Source of the DNA: Gemella haemolysans
Lineage (GTDB): Bacteria > Bacillota > Bacilli > Staphylococcales > Gemellaceae
Direction: 5' to 3'
NCBI RefSeq assembly: GCF_012273215.1
Contig: NZ_CP050965.1
Location: 1,775,001 to 1,839,000 of the forward strand
DNA length: 64,000 nt
Positions 25,134 through 33,856 of this stretch are shown here, one piece after another. A program made the position numbers and the translations under genes. How positions within the stretch are numbered: position 1 is the first letter of the stretch; every line of letters begins with the position of its first letter. The notes under the pieces are model-generated. The model did not search any database. It was given only the letters and a program-made list of their open reading frames with translations, and had not been told where the DNA came from.

Positions 25134-25173
25134 ACTTTTGTTCTTACAAAATGGGAGATGTAAGAACAAAAGT
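25134..25173. repeat. Perfect 15-bp inverted repeat with TTACA half-sites
   Basis: ACTTTTGTTCTTACA and TGTAAGAACAAAAGT separated by 10 bp. Without T run, so not a simple terminator. The inner TTACA/TGTAA halves resemble the palindrome at 22160-22178. Confidence 0.7.
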
Positions 25174-25540
25174 AAGCTAAAAAGTAGAAAGAAAAGCTAT
25201 CTACTGTCTTTCTAAAGGAAACACAAAAATCAATAAATAGCGTCAAATTGTACATCTCACAAAAACAAAACTATGAAATACAAAGAGTTACCGAGAATAA
25301 GATGAAACTCCGTTTCCCGAACATTCTCTATATTTTTGAACATTTTCGTAACAATAAACAAGAAAGCTATCTTTTAATTTAGCTATATAGTATAATAATA
25401 ATTGATAATATATATCAATAAAGGTAGCTAGAGCCTTTTTCTCAAAAAGAGTGAATGTTGGACTTTTATAAGAAACAACCTAGATCTGATACCATAATAT
25501 TACTCTTTTTGTGTAAAAAATCTAAATTTGAAATTAAATA
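25174..25540. other. Leader region of the heterodimeric ABC exporter
   Basis: AT-rich; TATAAT occurs near 25390. A long hairpin with arms CAAAAAGAGTGAAT (25443-25456) and ATTACTCTTTTTG (25499-25511) encloses 42 nt just before the gene, possibly an attenuator. Nothing else recognised. Confidence 0.4.
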
Positions 25541-25550
25541 AGGAGATATT

Positions 25551-27272
25551 ATGAAGATAGATGGTAGAGCGATGGCTCTCTTTAATATCAAAAGAGAAGT
25601 ATATCTCGTAGCGATTCTTAAACTTGTTGCCTTTTGGTGCTCGCTATTTTTTATCTACAATTTCGTAGATTTTCTATTTTATTCACTAGGTGAAGAGAGT
25701 AGAAGCGGTGCTGTATTAGGGTTTATCTTGAAAACGGTAGTAGGTTTAGTAGTGTATTATGCAGCTACAACTGGGGATAATTACTTCAGTCACAAAATTT
25801 CTAAACAGGTTAGAAATACATTAAGAAAAGAAATTTACAACAAAGTAGAAAAACTTTCACTAAATTACACAGAAGCAGTAAATACTGGTAGTCTTCTTGT
25901 GATGAACTCTTCATCAATCGTGAATATTGAATTTTATTTCAATAAGTTTGTACCGCAGATGTTTGCGACATTGTTTATTGTGCTTAGCTCGTTTGTTATT
26001 TATGGGAAGATTCATATTCTGTTGTTTATAGCGATGTTATTACTATATCCGCTTATCCCTGTATCTATTATGATTATTATTAAGAAGTCGAAAAAGGCTA
26101 ATAAAAAGAACTTCAGCGATTTCTTAAGCTTATCTGAAGTATTCTACGATAGATTATCAGGTTTCACAACGGCAAAAATTTATGGTAAAGAAGATAACGT
26201 AGCGAGTGATGTTGATACTCGTAGTGCAAAATATAGAAAATCGACGATGGCATTACTTCGTCACCAACTTAATTCTATTAATGTGATGGATGCTATTACT
26301 TATGTTTCTATTTTTATCTTATCAATTATTGCTATCTTTGCGGTGAAAGATCAGAAGCTTATAGTTTTTGTTATTGTTGCTACATTAGAATGTTTTAAAC
26401 CATTACGTGCTTTAGGAGGATTGTTCCACATTTCGATGAAAGGGAATGTTGAGTTAGATAATATCTACAAACTTCTTGATCATCCGGAACAGGAAAAAGA
26501 TGAAACTATCAAGGTTGAAGCTGGGAAAAATATTGTTCTGAACAATGTAAGTTTCTCTTATGGTGAGGAGACGACTTTAGAAAATATCAATATGCTATTT
26601 AAACCTGGTACGAAAACAGCATTAGTAGGAGAAAGTGGAAGTGGTAAGTCTACTATTATCAAACTAATCTTAGGTTTAAATTCTAATTATAGTGGAAGTA
26701 TAAAATACGACAACTTCAATATTGATAGTATTCCTACTAGAGAGATGGCTAAAATTACGACACTTATTACTAATGATAGTTACTTAGTTAAAGGTACTGT
26801 AAGAGAGCATTTAAGTGTTCGCAAAAATATAACTGAAGAAGAAATGTATAATGCTTTAGAAAAAGTTAATCTTAAAGATTTTGTTGAAGAACACGGAGGT
26901 CTAGATTATGAGCTTGCGATAGGAGCTGCGAACCTTTCTGGTGGTCTAAAACAAAGGCTACTTGCAGCAAAAGCAATACTAAAAGATTCTTACTTGTATA
27001 TACTTGATGAAGCTGTATCGAATATTGATGATTACAGTAAAGAAATCGTGCTTAATGCCTTCGATTCAATTAAAGAAGGAAAAATTATTATTGTTATTTC
27101 TCACGATTTAGAGACTGTGACAAATTCAGATAATATTTATGTTCTAAAAGATAAGAAAATTATCGAAGAAGGAACACATGCTGAGCTGATTGAAGAAAAT
27201 TCTCTATATAGAAAATTATTCACAGATCAACAACAACTGAAATCAAAATTTTTAGCTAAGGAGGTAGAGTAA
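25551..27272 (+). CDS. Heterodimeric ABC exporter subunit 1 (CydD-like)
   Basis: 573 residues: six-helix exporter domain (~15-310) and ATPase domain with Walker A GESGSGKSTIIKLILG (~363), signature NLSGGLKQRLLAAKA, Walker B LYILDEAVSNID, and His in VISHDLE. The membrane part resembles CydD-type exporters (cysteine/glutathione/haem-related), though no cydAB is nearby, so a different substrate is possible. The stop overlaps the next gene start (TAATG), indicating a paired heterodimer. Start ATG follows AAGGAGATATT. Confidence 0.85.
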   Translation: MKIDGRAMALFNIKREVYLVAILKLVAFWCSLFFIYNFVDFLFYSLGEESRSGAVLGFILKTVVGLVVYYAATTGDNYFSHKISKQVRNTLRKEIYNKVEKLSLNYTEAVNTGSLLVMNSSSIVNIEFYFNKFVPQMFATLFIVLSSFVIYGKIHILLFIAMLLLYPLIPVSIMIIIKKSKKANKKNFSDFLSLSEVFYDRLSGFTTAKIYGKEDNVASDVDTRSAKYRKSTMALLRHQLNSINVMDAITYVSIFILSIIAIFAVKDQKLIVFVIVATLECFKPLRALGGLFHISMKGNVELDNIYKLLDHPEQEKDETIKVEAGKNIVLNNVSFSYGEETTLENINMLFKPGTKTALVGESGSGKSTIIKLILGLNSNYSGSIKYDNFNIDSIPTREMAKITTLITNDSYLVKGTVREHLSVRKNITEEEMYNALEKVNLKDFVEEHGGLDYELAIGAANLSGGLKQRLLAAKAILKDSYLYILDEAVSNIDDYSKEIVLNAFDSIKEGKIIIVISHDLETVTNSDNIYVLKDKKIIEEGTHAELIEENSLYRKLFTDQQQLKSKFLAKEVE

Positions 27273-28882
27273 TGACATCATTAAGAGAATTAAAACAACT
27301 TTTAGCTATCGCTCAAGAGTTTAAACGTCCATTACTTAGAGCGACTTTATTTGGAAGCTTAGGTCACTTAACACTTGTCGTATTTACCTACTTCATCTCG
27401 TTGTTCTTTTTAACAAAAATAACAACAATAGCAGCAATTTTATTTATCATAATTTTCGCTTTAGCTGTGTTAAAAGGATTATTTAGCTATACTGAGCAAC
27501 TTTTAAACCATTATGTTGCGTTCAAAGTATTACATGCTTTACGTGTTAAAGTTTTAGAGAAATTCAAACGTATATCTGTCGATAGTTTTACAAAAAACAC
27601 TTCAGGTGATTATATGACGATGATTACGACTGATATCGAATTATTAGAAGTTTTCTACGCGCACACGATAACACCATTTATGATCTATATCGTGCAAAGT
27701 TTAGTAGTTAGTATCTTCTTACTATTCTTTAGCGTGAAACTAGCGTTAGTAGCTTTAATAATCTATATCGTAATCGGACTTGTGTATCCACTAAGTTTTA
27801 GAAATGTCGGACAAGACGTTGGTGAAAATTATCGTCGTAAACTAACTCAAGTAAATAACAATTCATCAGAAGAAGCTTATGGAATTTTTGAAACATTACA
27901 ATATGGAAAAATCGATGAGGCTAAACGTAATATCGATATGGAAACTGAGGAACTGACAAGAAGTTCGTATTTAAAAAACAAATTCTTAGTAGATTTAAAT
28001 ACTCTAAATGTTGTAACTTACAATATCGGGGTGTTGGCATTTATCTACGTTGCAGCTTCACTTGATAGTCAGTTCATAACTGTATCATTAGTTGCGATGT
28101 TTATCGTATCGTTTATTCCTATTTTATACATGGGGAATCTTGCTTCAACATTAAGTCAAACGATGGCTAGTGGGAAGAGATTTTTAGAACTTATGAATAC
28201 GCCGGAAGAAGCGGAAAATAGAGGTGTAGTTGTTGATTTTAACGAACTTAAAGTTGAGAATTTAACATATCGTTACGCTGATAATACTGTAGTGGATAAT
28301 TTAAGCTTTGATGTGAAAAAAGGCGAAGTTATAGGATTAAGTGGACCAAGTGGTTGTGGTAAATCTACAATAGCGAAACTTATTATGAAATTCATCTCAG
28401 ATGAAAATATGGAAGGTAATATTACTATCGATGGTGTCGATCTAAGAGAGATAGATAATCGTTACTTTAGAGAAAATAGTTCGATAATACTACAAGATAG
28501 TTACTTATTCAATGCAAAAATTAAAGATAATATCACATTCTTCGAGAAAGATTTGGATAAAGAAGAGTTGGATGCATCATTAAGAAAAACTAATTTAAGA
28601 GGTTTTGTGGATAACTTGAAACGTCGTGAAAATGAAATCGTTGGTGAGAGAAGTTCGAATATAAGTTCAGGGCAAAAACAACGTTTATCAGTAGCGCGTT
28701 CATTCTACAATGACAGTAAACTTCTAATTCTAGATGAAGCAACAGCGAACATCGATATCTTCAGTGAAATCGAAGTGCTAAAAGCTTTAGAAGAAAGTAA
28801 AAAAGATAAGATAACAATAATAATTTCACACAATAAATCAACATTATCAATCTGTGATAAGGTGATTAGATTAGGTGAGTAA
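27272..28882 (+). CDS. Heterodimeric ABC exporter subunit 2 (CydC-like)
   Basis: 536 residues, same architecture as subunit 1. Walker A GPSGCGKSTIAKLIMKF, a weaker signature NISSGQKQRLSVARS (Ser for the first Gly), Walker B LLILDEATANID and His in IISHNKS. The altered signature in one half is common in heterodimeric exporters where the two ATP sites are unequal. Translation is coupled to the upstream gene. A strong terminator follows and separates it from the convergent TetR operon. Confidence 0.85.
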   Translation: MTSLRELKQLLAIAQEFKRPLLRATLFGSLGHLTLVVFTYFISLFFLTKITTIAAILFIIIFALAVLKGLFSYTEQLLNHYVAFKVLHALRVKVLEKFKRISVDSFTKNTSGDYMTMITTDIELLEVFYAHTITPFMIYIVQSLVVSIFLLFFSVKLALVALIIYIVIGLVYPLSFRNVGQDVGENYRRKLTQVNNNSSEEAYGIFETLQYGKIDEAKRNIDMETEELTRSSYLKNKFLVDLNTLNVVTYNIGVLAFIYVAASLDSQFITVSLVAMFIVSFIPILYMGNLASTLSQTMASGKRFLELMNTPEEAENRGVVVDFNELKVENLTYRYADNTVVDNLSFDVKKGEVIGLSGPSGCGKSTIAKLIMKFISDENMEGNITIDGVDLREIDNRYFRENSSIILQDSYLFNAKIKDNITFFEKDLDKEELDASLRKTNLRGFVDNLKRRENEIVGERSSNISSGQKQRLSVARSFYNDSKLLILDEATANIDIFSEIEVLKALEESKKDKITIIISHNKSTLSICDKVIRLGE

Positions 28883-28887
28883 AAAGT

Positions 28888-28925
28888 GAGAGGAACTTGG
28901 AAAATACCAAGCTCCTCTTTTTTTA
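28888..28925. terminator. Terminator between the ABC exporter and tetR
   Basis: AGAGGAACTTGG / CCAAGCTCCTCT stem followed by eight T on the plus strand. Confidence 0.85.
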
Positions 28926-29564
28926 TTATCGTGTTAAGTTTTTATAAATTTGTTGTTTAATAAATTGTAAATCATGCTCCTCAGTAGGACAAGGAACGTC
29001 TTCAAAAAGAATAAATCTTTGGACTGAGTAGGTACTGATAGGTCCTGCGAATGAACGAATAATTTCGGATGTTGATAAGTTCTCGTTAATTTCAGGATTA
29101 GTTTCTCTATATTTTTTTAATATAGCTTTGAAGTTTATTTTTTCAAATGTTATTTTTATAGAATCAATAAGTTGTGTTTTAAAATTTTCATTTGTTAATA
29201 TTTCTGAGTATACTATTTTTATAGTATCCTTATTTTCTTTTAGGAAAACCATGCGATCTTCGACAACGTAACTGATTAATTCTTCAAGGGAGTTGGTATT
29301 TTGAGTTCTTTTTAGAAAATTTAAAAACAATTTAGGAATAACAGGGACTATTATTGAATATAATAAATCTTCTTTAGTTTTAAAGTATTTGAATACTGTT
29401 GCCTGACTAACGCCTGCTTCTTTAGCGATTTGAAGCGTAGATGTCCCATGGTATCCTTGTTTTGCGAATAATTTAATAGCAGCTTCTATTGTTTTTTTCT
29501 TACCGGGTGGGAAGGATTCGTCATGAGAAATGCTAAAGTAAGATTGTAAGATATTTTCAGTCAT
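28926..29564 (-). CDS. TetR-family repressor of the ABC-2 exporter operon
   Basis: 212 residues. N-terminal helix-turn-helix (~20-66): TIEAAIKLFAKQGYHGTS, QIAKEAGVSQATVFKYF, KTKEDLLYSI. The variable C-terminal ligand and dimerisation domain follows. It is the last gene of the minus-strand operon ATPase-permease-TetR. It most likely binds the three AGTGA-type palindromes at 31407-31612, one of which fills the spacer of the operon promoter. The inducer is presumably a drug-like substrate of the exporter. Start ATG follows AGGAGACCCTT. Confidence 0.9.
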   Translation of the reverse strand: MTENILQSYFSISHDESFPPGKKKTIEAAIKLFAKQGYHGTSTLQIAKEAGVSQATVFKYFKTKEDLLYSIIVPVIPKLFLNFLKRTQNTNSLEELISYVVEDRMVFLKENKDTIKIVYSEILTNENFKTQLIDSIKITFEKINFKAILKKYRETNPEINENLSTSEIIRSFAGPISTYSVQRFILFEDVPCPTEEHDLQFIKQQIYKNLTR

Positions 29565-29583
29565 AAGGGTCTCCTATTGTTTT

Positions 29584-30666
29584 TTAAACTTTTCTATATC
29601 GTTTTAAGCCTAGAATATTAAGTATTATTAGAAGGATGCAAAGTGCAAGTAGAACAACGATATCAGTTTTAATTGCAAGAAGATTTTTACCTTCTAAAAT
29701 TATTTTGCTTAAACCGTCACTAGCATACGTAACAGGTAGGATTTTACTAATATAAACGGCGATTTTCCCCATACTTTCAACAGATACTATTCCTGAAAAG
29801 AACATTTGTGGAATGATTATTACTGGAACGAACTGCATAATTTGGAATTCTGATTTTGCAATTGTAGAGATTAGTAAACCTAATGTTAAGGCAACCATTG
29901 CTAGTAATACATTAACTATTATAACATAAAATGGATTTCCAGCAACTTCAATATTTAATAAATATATAGATGATAAAGTGACGATAATAGTTTGAATTAC
30001 AGCTAATGAGCTATAAGATAGCACATATCCTAGGACAACTTCACTTCTTTTTACAGGAGTAGCTAAAAGTCTATCTAGAGTTCCGCTAGTACGTTCTTTT
30101 AGTAGAGCCATACCAGATATTAGAAACACGAAGAAGAATAGGATATAGCCGATTAAAGTAGGTGCAACTTTATTGAAAAATGTTGAATCTGCATTACCGT
30201 AGTTATAATATTCTTTAACTTCAGGTTCTTGTTTGCTTTCACCTAATTTAGGATTTACTTTTTTAACAACTTCTACCAAGTTTTTTACTTCTGATGCTTT
30301 TATAGAACTTTTTAAAACTTGTTGAGCTTGCATAGTTTTAGTAGAATCTATGTTAGCATGAGTTACTGTATAAGTATTGTTATCGTAAGAAATTACAGTA
30401 TCAATTTCATTATTTTTTAATTTTTCTTCAGCAACTTCTTTTGATTGATATTCCTGTAGATAAACGTTGTCGATATCTTTCATTACAGATACGACACTTT
30501 GAGGAGTATTTACAGAAGCTACAGTAATTTCAGAATTTGTATTTGCTGAAAAGACTATGCTGATTAACCACATTATAAAAATAGGAGCAACGAACATCAT
30601 TGCCAAAGTTCTTTTATCTCTAAAAAACTCTTTAAAAACTCTTTTTGAAATAGTTAAAATTCTCAT
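29584..30666 (-). CDS. ABC-2 type permease
   Basis: 360 residues. One N-terminal membrane helix (~22-42), an extracellular region of ~130 residues, then five helices (from ~170 on). The segment LLKERTSGTLDRLLATPVKRSEVVLGY is the hallmark of YhgE/DrrB/YbhR-type ABC-2 permeases. It pairs with the ATPase that ends 1 bp upstream. Likely a drug or lipid-like compound exporter controlled by the TetR encoded downstream. Confidence 0.92.
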   Translation of the reverse strand: MRILTISKRVFKEFFRDKRTLAMMFVAPIFIMWLISIVFSANTNSEITVASVNTPQSVVSVMKDIDNVYLQEYQSKEVAEEKLKNNEIDTVISYDNNTYTVTHANIDSTKTMQAQQVLKSSIKASEVKNLVEVVKKVNPKLGESKQEPEVKEYYNYGNADSTFFNKVAPTLIGYILFFFVFLISGMALLKERTSGTLDRLLATPVKRSEVVLGYVLSYSSLAVIQTIIVTLSSIYLLNIEVAGNPFYVIIVNVLLAMVALTLGLLISTIAKSEFQIMQFVPVIIIPQMFFSGIVSVESMGKIAVYISKILPVTYASDGLSKIILEGKNLLAIKTDIVVLLALCILLIILNILGLKRYRKV

Positions 30667-30667
30667 A

Positions 30668-31384
30668 TTATTTTTCCTCCGCTTTTAAGAATACTTCTTC
30701 GATAGTAGCAACATTATTTTTTTCTTTTAGATTTTTTGGTGTATCAAAATCTATAATATCACCACGAAGAAGAAGTCCTACTTTATCGGTAAGTTCTGCT
30801 TCGTCCATTACGTGAGTCGTCACAAGGATTCCAACACCGTTATCCCTCTGCTTGAACAATTCTTTCCAAATGTTACGACGAAGGCTAGGGTCTATACCGA
30901 CTGTAGGTTCATCGAGTATAAGTAACTCAGGGCTACCGATTAGCGCAATAGCGAGTGAAAGTCTGCGTTTCATCCCACCTGAATAATTCGATACTAATTT
31001 TTTTAAGTGATCGGTTAGATCAACAATTTTAGCTACATAAGCTATCTCTTCTTTTAGTTGTTTTGAAGAAACACCTTTCATTCTTCCAAAGAATTCTAAG
31101 TTTTCGCAGCCGGTAAGCATCTCATAAAGGGCATCGCTTTGTGCCATATATCCAATATTAGAAAGAATTTCTCTTTTTGGCATTTTGTTATCTAGAACAA
31201 GGGCTTCACCTTTATCCGCTTTTTCCATACCGAGCATTGTTTTTATTAATGTTGATTTTCCGGCTCCTGAAGGCCCGATAAGACCGATAATTTCACCTTT
31301 TTCTAGGTTGAAATCAATATTGTCCAGGACTGTTTGATCACCGAAACTTTTTGATAATGAAGTAATTTGTATTAATTTTTTCAT
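30668..31384 (-). CDS. ABC transporter ATPase (DrrA-like)
   Basis: 238 residues from the ATG at 31384, which has an AAGGTG ribosome site. An upstream in-frame start at 31423 would begin inside the first operator and is rejected. Walker A GPSGAGKSTLIKTMLG, Q-loop YMAQSDALY, signature NYSGGMKRRLSLAIALIG, Walker B LLILDEPTVGIDP, His switch LVTTHVMDEAE. Partner of the ABC-2 permease. First gene of the TetR-controlled operon. Confidence 0.93.
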   Translation of the reverse strand: MKKLIQITSLSKSFGDQTVLDNIDFNLEKGEIIGLIGPSGAGKSTLIKTMLGMEKADKGEALVLDNKMPKREILSNIGYMAQSDALYEMLTGCENLEFFGRMKGVSSKQLKEEIAYVAKIVDLTDHLKKLVSNYSGGMKRRLSLAIALIGSPELLILDEPTVGIDPSLRRNIWKELFKQRDNGVGILVTTHVMDEAELTDKVGLLLRGDIIDFDTPKNLKEKNNVATIEEVFLKAEEK

Positions 31385-31406
31385 AAGAATCACCTTTCTT
31401 CCTAAG

Positions 31407-31424
31407 AGTGAGTAAACACTCACT
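31407..31424. promoter_or_regulatory. TetR operator 1
   Basis: AGTGAGTAAACACTCACT, perfect 7-bp arms, 23 bp before the ATPase start. Confidence 0.75.
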
Positions 31425-31560
31425 TTATAAATAAAAAAATATAGCTGAGATTATGTGAGAGATAATTGTCCCCCTAATTATTTTAGAACTAATATTATTA
31501 AAGAACAGTTTACGATAGGTGTAAGGAAATATCCCATTAGAAATATGATTTCAAACCTCT

Positions 31561-31578
31561 AGTGAGCAAACATTCACC
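31561..31578. promoter_or_regulatory. TetR operator 2
   Basis: AGTGAGCAAACATTCACC, imperfect version of operator 1, just downstream of the transcription start. Confidence 0.65.
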
Positions 31579-31589
31579 TCACACTTAAT

Positions 31590-31618
31590 ATTATAGTGAT
31601 TAATCACTCACTTGTCAA
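31590..31618 (-). promoter_or_regulatory. Promoter of the TetR-controlled operon with operator 3
   Basis: Minus strand TTGACA (31613-31618), 17-bp spacer, TATAAT (31590-31595). The palindrome AGTGATTAATCACTCACT (31595-31612) occupies the whole spacer, so bound repressor would block polymerase directly. Confidence 0.88.
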
Positions 31619-31689
31619 GAAGGAAAATTGAAAAGTTATAAAAAGGGGGATAAATGGCAAGTATTTTGACAAACCAAAATATTTGTTAT

Positions 31690-31840
31690 AACATAAAAAT
31701 AGAAGAAGTCTTATTGAAGTAGAAAAGGCTCTCTACACACTCTTTTATAGAGTACCTGAGATGATGGGTACGCCGTCTATCCTTTAAGACTCTTGTCAAA
31801 AAGTAAAAGAACATTCTTCGGAGTGTTCTTTTATTTTTTA
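31690..31840 (+). ncRNA. Candidate small structured RNA
   Basis: TTGACA (31666-31671) with TATAAC (31687-31692) could start it; spacing is short (15 bp). The body closes with AGTCTTA / TAAGACT (31707-31713 with 31785-31791). Inside are a CTCTA/TAGAG hairpin (31731-31752) and a GTACC/GGTAC hairpin (31752-31771). It ends in a strong terminator, AAAAGAACATTC-TTCG-GAGTGTTCTTTT. No open frame. I do not recognise a known family. Confidence 0.5.
31806..31838 (+). terminator. Terminator of the candidate small RNA
   Basis: AAAAGAACATTC / GAGTGTTCTTTT stem with TTCG tetraloop, then ATTTTTT. Confidence 0.88.
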
Positions 31841-31872
31841 AGATAAGTATTTCACAGATAATATGGTTTTGG

Positions 31873-32080
31873 AGATATTTATTAAAAATCTTATAATATA
31901 AACTTATATTAGAGTCACCTTAGTACAAGAAGTAATATATAGCATATAAATATGATATAATATTTATAAAATCAGAATAATAAAATATGAATCAAGTTTT
32001 TAGAAGATAAAAAGATAATAAATCATACGAGGGGGTTATTATACCTGGGGTATGTAGTAATTCAAGTGAAAAAAATTTTG
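31873..32080 (+). pseudogene. Duplicated pspC promoter and broken pspC 5' fragment
   Basis: Matches 32657-32936 base by base with substitutions: same ATTTATTA-AAATCTTATAAT start, same extended -10 TGATATAAT (31953-31961), same TTTATAAA-TCAGAATAATAAAATAT leader. About 65 bp spanning the ribosome site and first codons is deleted. The remainder (32000-32075) still matches pspC codons for the SYEGAIVSGVCSGLSE region but is frameshifted. It now acts as the leader of mepB. Confidence 0.8.
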
Positions 32081-32101
32081 TTAAGGGGGAGATACGTCAT
32101 A

Positions 32102-32539
32102 ATGAAAATACTTGAGGTTCTAAATGAGTTTTATGGTGATTTTGAATTCATTAAAGAAAAGTGGAATGAAAAATACGAAGGTATCCTTATCGAAATAAAG
32201 GAAGAGCAAGGCTATAAAAGATGTCGCTTGGCAAAAAAAACACCCAAAAAAGAAGGATATTTTACAGTCTTTTGGAAAAATGACTCAAGAAATAAAAACA
32301 TTCCATATACTAATGAAGATCTAGGGAATGAACTCGTTATTGTTGTGATCGATAACGATAAAAGAGGACTTTTTATTATTCCAAATGATGAGGCTATCCG
32401 TAAAAAAATTCTCTCGACAAAAGACAGCAAAGGAAAAATGGCTATGAGATTTTATCCACCTTGGTGTACGGATTTAAATAAAACAGCTCTAGAAGCACAA
32501 AAATGGCAATTGAAATTTTTTAGAATAATTGAATCATAA
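32102..32539 (+). CDS. MepB family protein
   Basis: 145 residues from the ATG at 32102 (ribosome site GGGGGAG a little far upstream); a GTG at 32066 lies in the pspC remnant. Matches the MepB family: NEFYGDFEFIKEKWNEKYEG near the start, RCRLAKKTPKKEGYF, FWKND, and the C-terminal KGKMAMRFYPPW, LNKTALEAQKWQLKFF. MepB was named from the S. aureus mepRAB multidrug locus; its biochemical role is unknown. No MepA/MepR nearby. Its promoter and leader come from a duplicated pspC region. Confidence 0.88.
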   Translation: MKILEVLNEFYGDFEFIKEKWNEKYEGILIEIKEEQGYKRCRLAKKTPKKEGYFTVFWKNDSRNKNIPYTNEDLGNELVIVVIDNDKRGLFIIPNDEAIRKKILSTKDSKGKMAMRFYPPWCTDLNKTALEAQKWQLKFFRIIES

Positions 32540-32740
32540 GAATAATTTTTGGTGCTCTTGGCGAAAAATATTGATGAAATCTTTAGTGGATTCATATATA
32601 CGCAAACGATTTGTTTTTTATGCTCGATAAGAATTTCACTGTTAATGTCATTTTTAAGATATTTATTATAAAATCTTATAATCTAAACTTAGTTTAAAGT
32701 CACCTGAGTAAAATAGTTAATATATATCACATAAGTGTGA

Positions 32741-32746
32741 TATAAT
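32741..32746 (+). promoter_or_regulatory. pspC promoter, extended -10
   Basis: TGATATAAT with TATAAT at 32741-32746, 54 bp before the start; identical box in the duplicated copy before mepB. Confidence 0.6.
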
Positions 32747-32800
32747 ATTTATAAAGTCAGAATAATAAAATATCAACAATAAAGTCAGGAGGAATTTATT

Positions 32801-33091
32801 ATGATAGATGGATTAAATAAAATATGGAATAAATTTCTTAATTTTTTAGAAGATAAAAAAATTTATAAATCATATGAAGGAGCTATAGTCTCTGGAGTAT
32901 GCAGTGGTTTAAGTGAAAGATTTGGAATAAGTGCTAGTTTTTTACGAGTGCTATTCTTATTAGCGAGTATTTTCTCATTCGGTAGTCCGATATTGATATA
33001 TATACTGTTATCGATAATAATGCCGGTAAAACCGATGAAAGAAAACTACAGAAAATCAAGCTACATCGATGGACGTGCTTGGGAAAAGTAA
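32801..33091 (+). CDS. PspC domain-containing membrane protein
   Basis: 96 residues. A short N-terminal region is followed by the PspC core (~27-78): GAIVSGVCSGLSERFGIS, then a hydrophobic helix ending in PILIYILLSIIMP. A basic tail closes the protein. PspC-domain proteins sit in the membrane and respond to envelope stress. Start ATG has AGGAGGAATTTATT. The promoter and 5' gene end are duplicated upstream of mepB. Confidence 0.92.
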   Translation: MIDGLNKIWNKFLNFLEDKKIYKSYEGAIVSGVCSGLSERFGISASFLRVLFLLASIFSFGSPILIYILLSIIMPVKPMKENYRKSSYIDGRAWEK

Positions 33092-33097
33092 TATAAA

Positions 33098-33136
33098 GAA
33101 AAGTTCTAATTGATCAAGTGTCAATTAGAACTTTTT
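33098..33136. terminator. Bidirectional terminator between pspC and nanE
   Basis: AAGTTCTAATTGA / TCAATTAGAACTT stem, T run on the plus side. Confidence 0.85.
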
Positions 33137-33138
33137 GT

Positions 33139-33837
33139 TTATTTCACTGCATCGATAAATCTAGCTGCTATTTCTTTTGGACGGGTAATAGCTCCACCTA
33201 CTACTACGCTGGATGCGCCTGCATCATAAGCTAATTTAGCTTGATTAGGGTAGTGGATGCGTCCTTCAGCTATGATTGGAACAGAAATAGTTTCAGATAA
33301 TTTTTTGATAAGATCTAAATCTACTTCATTTGGTCTATCTTTTGTATTTTCTGTGTAACCACTTAAGGTAGTTCCTACAAAATCAACACCTATTTTTTCT
33401 GCATTTACACCTTCTTCGAAAGTAGCGATATCAGCCATTAAAATAATGTCAGGATATTTAGCTTTGATTTCTGCAACAAAATCATTAATAGTTGTTCTAT
33501 CGAAACGAGGGCGTAAAGTACAGTCTAAGGCAATGATTTCACAACCTGTTTCTACAAGGGCGTCTACTTCTTTCATAGTTGCTGTGATGAATTGAGACAT
33601 ACCTTCATAACTTTGTTTGATAATTCCGATAACAGGTAAGTCTACTGTTTCTTTAATTTGAACTATGTCTGTAACACCTTGTGCACGAATACCAACGGCT
33701 CCAGCTTCTTTTGCAGCTAGTGCCATAAGTTTCATGATTCCACCTTCTTCAACATATAGTGGTTCTCCAGGTAATGCTTGGCAAGAAACGATAATGCCAC
33801 CTTTTATTTGGTTTAAGATTTTTTCTTTTTTATCCAT
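33139..33837 (-). CDS. nanE: N-acetylmannosamine-6-phosphate 2-epimerase
   Basis: 232 residues from ATG 33837 (GGAG 6 nt upstream); a TTG four codons up is not used. TIM-barrel enzyme converting ManNAc-6-P to GlcNAc-6-P in sialic acid breakdown. Visible: [33 protein letters not shown], the catalytic Lys region, [20 protein letters not shown] and [13 protein letters not shown]. It is encoded 19 bp downstream of the GntR regulator and likely co-transcribed with it. Confidence 0.95.
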   Translation of the reverse strand: MDKKEKILNQIKGGIIVSCQALPGEPLYVEEGGIMKLMALAAKEAGAVGIRAQGVTDIVQIKETVDLPVIGIIKQSYEGMSQFITATMKEVDALVETGCEIIALDCTLRPRFDRTTINDFVAEIKAKYPDIILMADIATFEEGVNAEKIGVDFVGTTLSGYTENTKDRPNEVDLDLIKKLSETISVPIIAEGRIHYPNQAKLAYDAGASSVVVGGAITRPKEIAARFIDAVK

Positions 33838-33856
33838 AGTTAACTCCAATCAGAGC

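Noticed and set aside
31690-31840. TPP or fluoride riboswitch (contains CTGAGATGATGG)
   Set aside because: The required second TPP core and the fluoride pseudoknot sequence are absent, and the unit ends in its own terminator far from a fitting gene.
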